Shown here in pieces: positions 20,541 to 21,799 of a stretch of DNA of 21,799 nucleotides. The DNA is from an uncultured Leuconostoc sp. GTDB lineage: Bacteria > Bacillota > Bacilli > Lactobacillales > Lactobacillaceae. Within the stretch, counting starts at the first letter, position 1. Every line of letters begins with the position of its first letter. The position numbers and the translations under genes are program-made. The stretch spans positions 1-21,799 of the forward strand of contig USIU01000007.1 of NCBI GenBank assembly GCA_900554745.1. The letters are read 5' to 3'. A model generated the notes under the pieces. The model made no database searches and was not told where the DNA came from. It worked only from the letters and a program-made list of their open reading frames with translations.

Positions 20541-21799
20541 ATGCGTGGACAAGAAATTTTAAACAACCCCTTCTTGAATAAGGGTACTGCCTTTACTGAG
20601 GAAGAGCGTGCAGAACTTGGTTTGACTGGTATGTTGCCAGCCCATGTTCAAACGATTCAAGAGCAAGCTGATCAAGCCTATGCCCAATACCTAACAAAGG
20701 TTAACGACGTTGAAAAGCGTATTTTCCTTTCAACGTTGTTCGACACGAACCGCACATTGTTCTACTACTTGGTAGATCAACACGTTGCTGAGTTCATGCC
20801 AGTTGTCTACGACCCAACAATCGCAGACACGATCGAAAACTACTCAGCATTGTTTGTGAACCCACAAAACGCTGCGTTCTTGGACATCAACCACCCAGAG
20901 AACATCGAAGCAACGTTGAAGAACGCTGCTGATGGTCGTGACATTAAGTTGTTGGTTGCCACTGATGCTGAAGGTATCTTGGGAATCGGTGACTGGGGTG
21001 TCCAAGGTGTTGATATCGCTGTTGGTAAGTTGATGGTTTACACGGCTGCCGCTGGTATCGACCCTGCTTCAGTTTTGCCAGTTTCTGTTGATGCTGGTAC
21101 GAACCGCAAGGAATTGTTGGAAGACCCACTATACTTGGGAAACCGTCACGAACGTGTTCGTGGTGACCAATACTTCGAGTTCATTGATAAGTTTGTTAAG
21201 ACGGCGCAATCATTGTTCCCAGAGATGTACTTGCACTTTGAAGACTTCGGTCGTTCAACGGCAACGAAGATTTTGAACACGTACAAGAATGACTGGCCAA
21301 CGTTTAACGATGACATTCAAGGTACTGGAATCGTTGTAACGTCAGCTGTTTTGGGTGCCTTGGCTATTACTGGTGAAGACATCAAGTCACAAACGTACTT
21401 GACGTACGGTGGTGGTTCAGCTGGTACGGGTATTGCTAACCGTGTCTTGGCTGAGTTTATGCAACAAGGTTTGTCAGAAGAAGAAGCTCGCAAGCACTTC
21501 TACATGGTTGACCGTCAAGGATTGTTGTTCGACGATGACGAAACGTTGACGCCTGAGCAAAAGCCATTCGCCCGTTCACGTTCAGAATTTGAGAACGCTG
21601 ACGAGTTGACGGACTTGTTGTCAGTTGTTAAGGCTGTTAAGCCAACGGTTTTGGTTGGTACATCAACTAACCCTGGTTCATTTACCAAGGAAGTCGTTGA
21701 AGCAATGGTTGCCAACACGGATCACCCAAAGATCTTCCCATTGTCAAACCCTACGAAGTTGCACGAAGCAATGCCAGATGATTTGATCAAGTGGTCAGA
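20541..21799 (+). CDS. mleS: Malolactic enzyme (3' truncated by window edge)
   Basis: The first 419 residues of a protein that normally has about 540. It converts L-malate to L-lactate and CO2 using NAD+ and Mn2+ as cofactors, raising pH and generating proton-motive force. Family blocks are clear: NPFLNKGTAFTEEERAELG (9-27), TNRTLFYYL, EFMPVVYDPTIADTIENYS, LVATDAEGILGIGDWGVQG and YTAAAGIDP. FNDDIQGTGIVV with metal-binding Asp residues, YGGGSAGTGIANR (nucleotide site) and FPLSNPTK follow. The sequence resembles lactic acid bacterial malolactic enzyme more than malic enzyme. GGGAGA is the ribosome binding site. The partner permease mleP is probably downstream and unseen. The MleR-linked promoter is at 20463-20492. 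Confidence 0.92.
   Translation, partial: MRGQEILNNPFLNKGTAFTEEERAELGLTGMLPAHVQTIQEQADQAYAQYLTKVNDVEKRIFLSTLFDTNRTLFYYLVDQHVAEFMPVVYDPTIADTIENYSALFVNPQNAAFLDINHPENIEATLKNAADGRDIKLLVATDAEGILGIGDWGVQGVDIAVGKLMVYTAAAGIDPASVLPVSVDAGTNRKELLEDPLYLGNRHERVRGDQYFEFIDKFVKTAQSLFPEMYLHFEDFGRSTATKILNTYKNDWPTFNDDIQGTGIVVTSAVLGALAITGEDIKSQTYLTYGGGSAGTGIANRVLAEFMQQGLSEEEARKHFYMVDRQGLLFDDDETLTPEQKPFARSRSEFENADELTDLLSVVKAVKPTVLVGTSTNPGSFTKEVVEAMVANTDHPKIFPLSNPTKLHEAMPDDLIKWS

Noticed and set aside
20541..21799. NAD-dependent malic enzyme
   Set aside because: Motif runs and the divergent LysR gene fit malolactic enzyme better.
1..21799. Mobile elements, CRISPR, rRNA or tRNA genes
   Set aside because: No transposase or integrase-like protein, no regularly spaced direct repeats, and no tRNA or rRNA-like stretch was seen on reading.

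Overview
The window looks like a chromosomal segment of a low-to-moderate GC lactic acid bacterium, most likely of the Leuconostoc/Weissella branch of Lactobacillaceae. This is an inference from gene content (a divergent mleR/malolactic enzyme pair, a second LepA-type GTPase, an isolated ferrochelatase, a QueT transporter, many amino acid permeases), from strong GGAGG-type ribosome binding sites and from sigma-A-like promoters. No mobile element, CRISPR array, rRNA or tRNA was recognised. The window starts inside a GNAT acetyltransferase gene and ends inside the malolactic enzyme gene.

Layout. Positions 1-1830 hold the acetyltransferase end, a small membrane protein, a two-gene operon of small membrane proteins with a perfect CcpA-type cre site in its leader, and an unrecognised secreted protein. 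Positions 1931-5630 hold a metal/porphyrin/redox block on the minus strand: a flavin disulfide reductase, a ferrochelatase of the E. coli type, and an overlapping NRAMP Mn/Fe transporter. The words ATATCGT and ACGATAT recur in front of both transcription units and suggest a shared regulator. Positions 5705-11894 are all minus strand: SpeG-like polyamine acetyltransferase, an operon of an exported beta-propeller-like protein and a membrane-anchored serine hydrolase, a YbiR-type transporter with a 52-residue small membrane protein, a SteT-like amino acid exchanger, and a small HTH-like protein.

Positions 12103-14988 are plus strand: a divergent LepA/EF4 paralogue, a YjgN/DUF898-like membrane protein, and a putative XRE-type regulator whose promoter implies a leaderless mRNA. 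Positions 15027-16310 hold a preQ1-I-like riboswitch, queT, and a translationally coupled short-chain dehydrogenase. Divergent from them is a DUF2798-like membrane protein whose ribosome binding site lies inside a large two-tier hairpin. A YveA-like aspartate permease follows, with a 16-bp perfect palindrome abutting its ribosome binding site. The right end holds an SDR that lacks the YxxxK motif, mleR, and the malolactic enzyme gene.

Themes are nutrient import (Mn/Fe, amino acids, queuosine precursor, probable anion), acid/redox physiology (malate decarboxylation, disulfide reductase, polyamine acetylation) and dense cis-regulatory architecture. The best leads for something undescribed are the structured leader at 16371-16428, the shared operator-like words at 4076-5608, the queT-SDR coupling, and the catalytically degenerate SDR beside mleR. 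No whole new defence or mobile system is visible.
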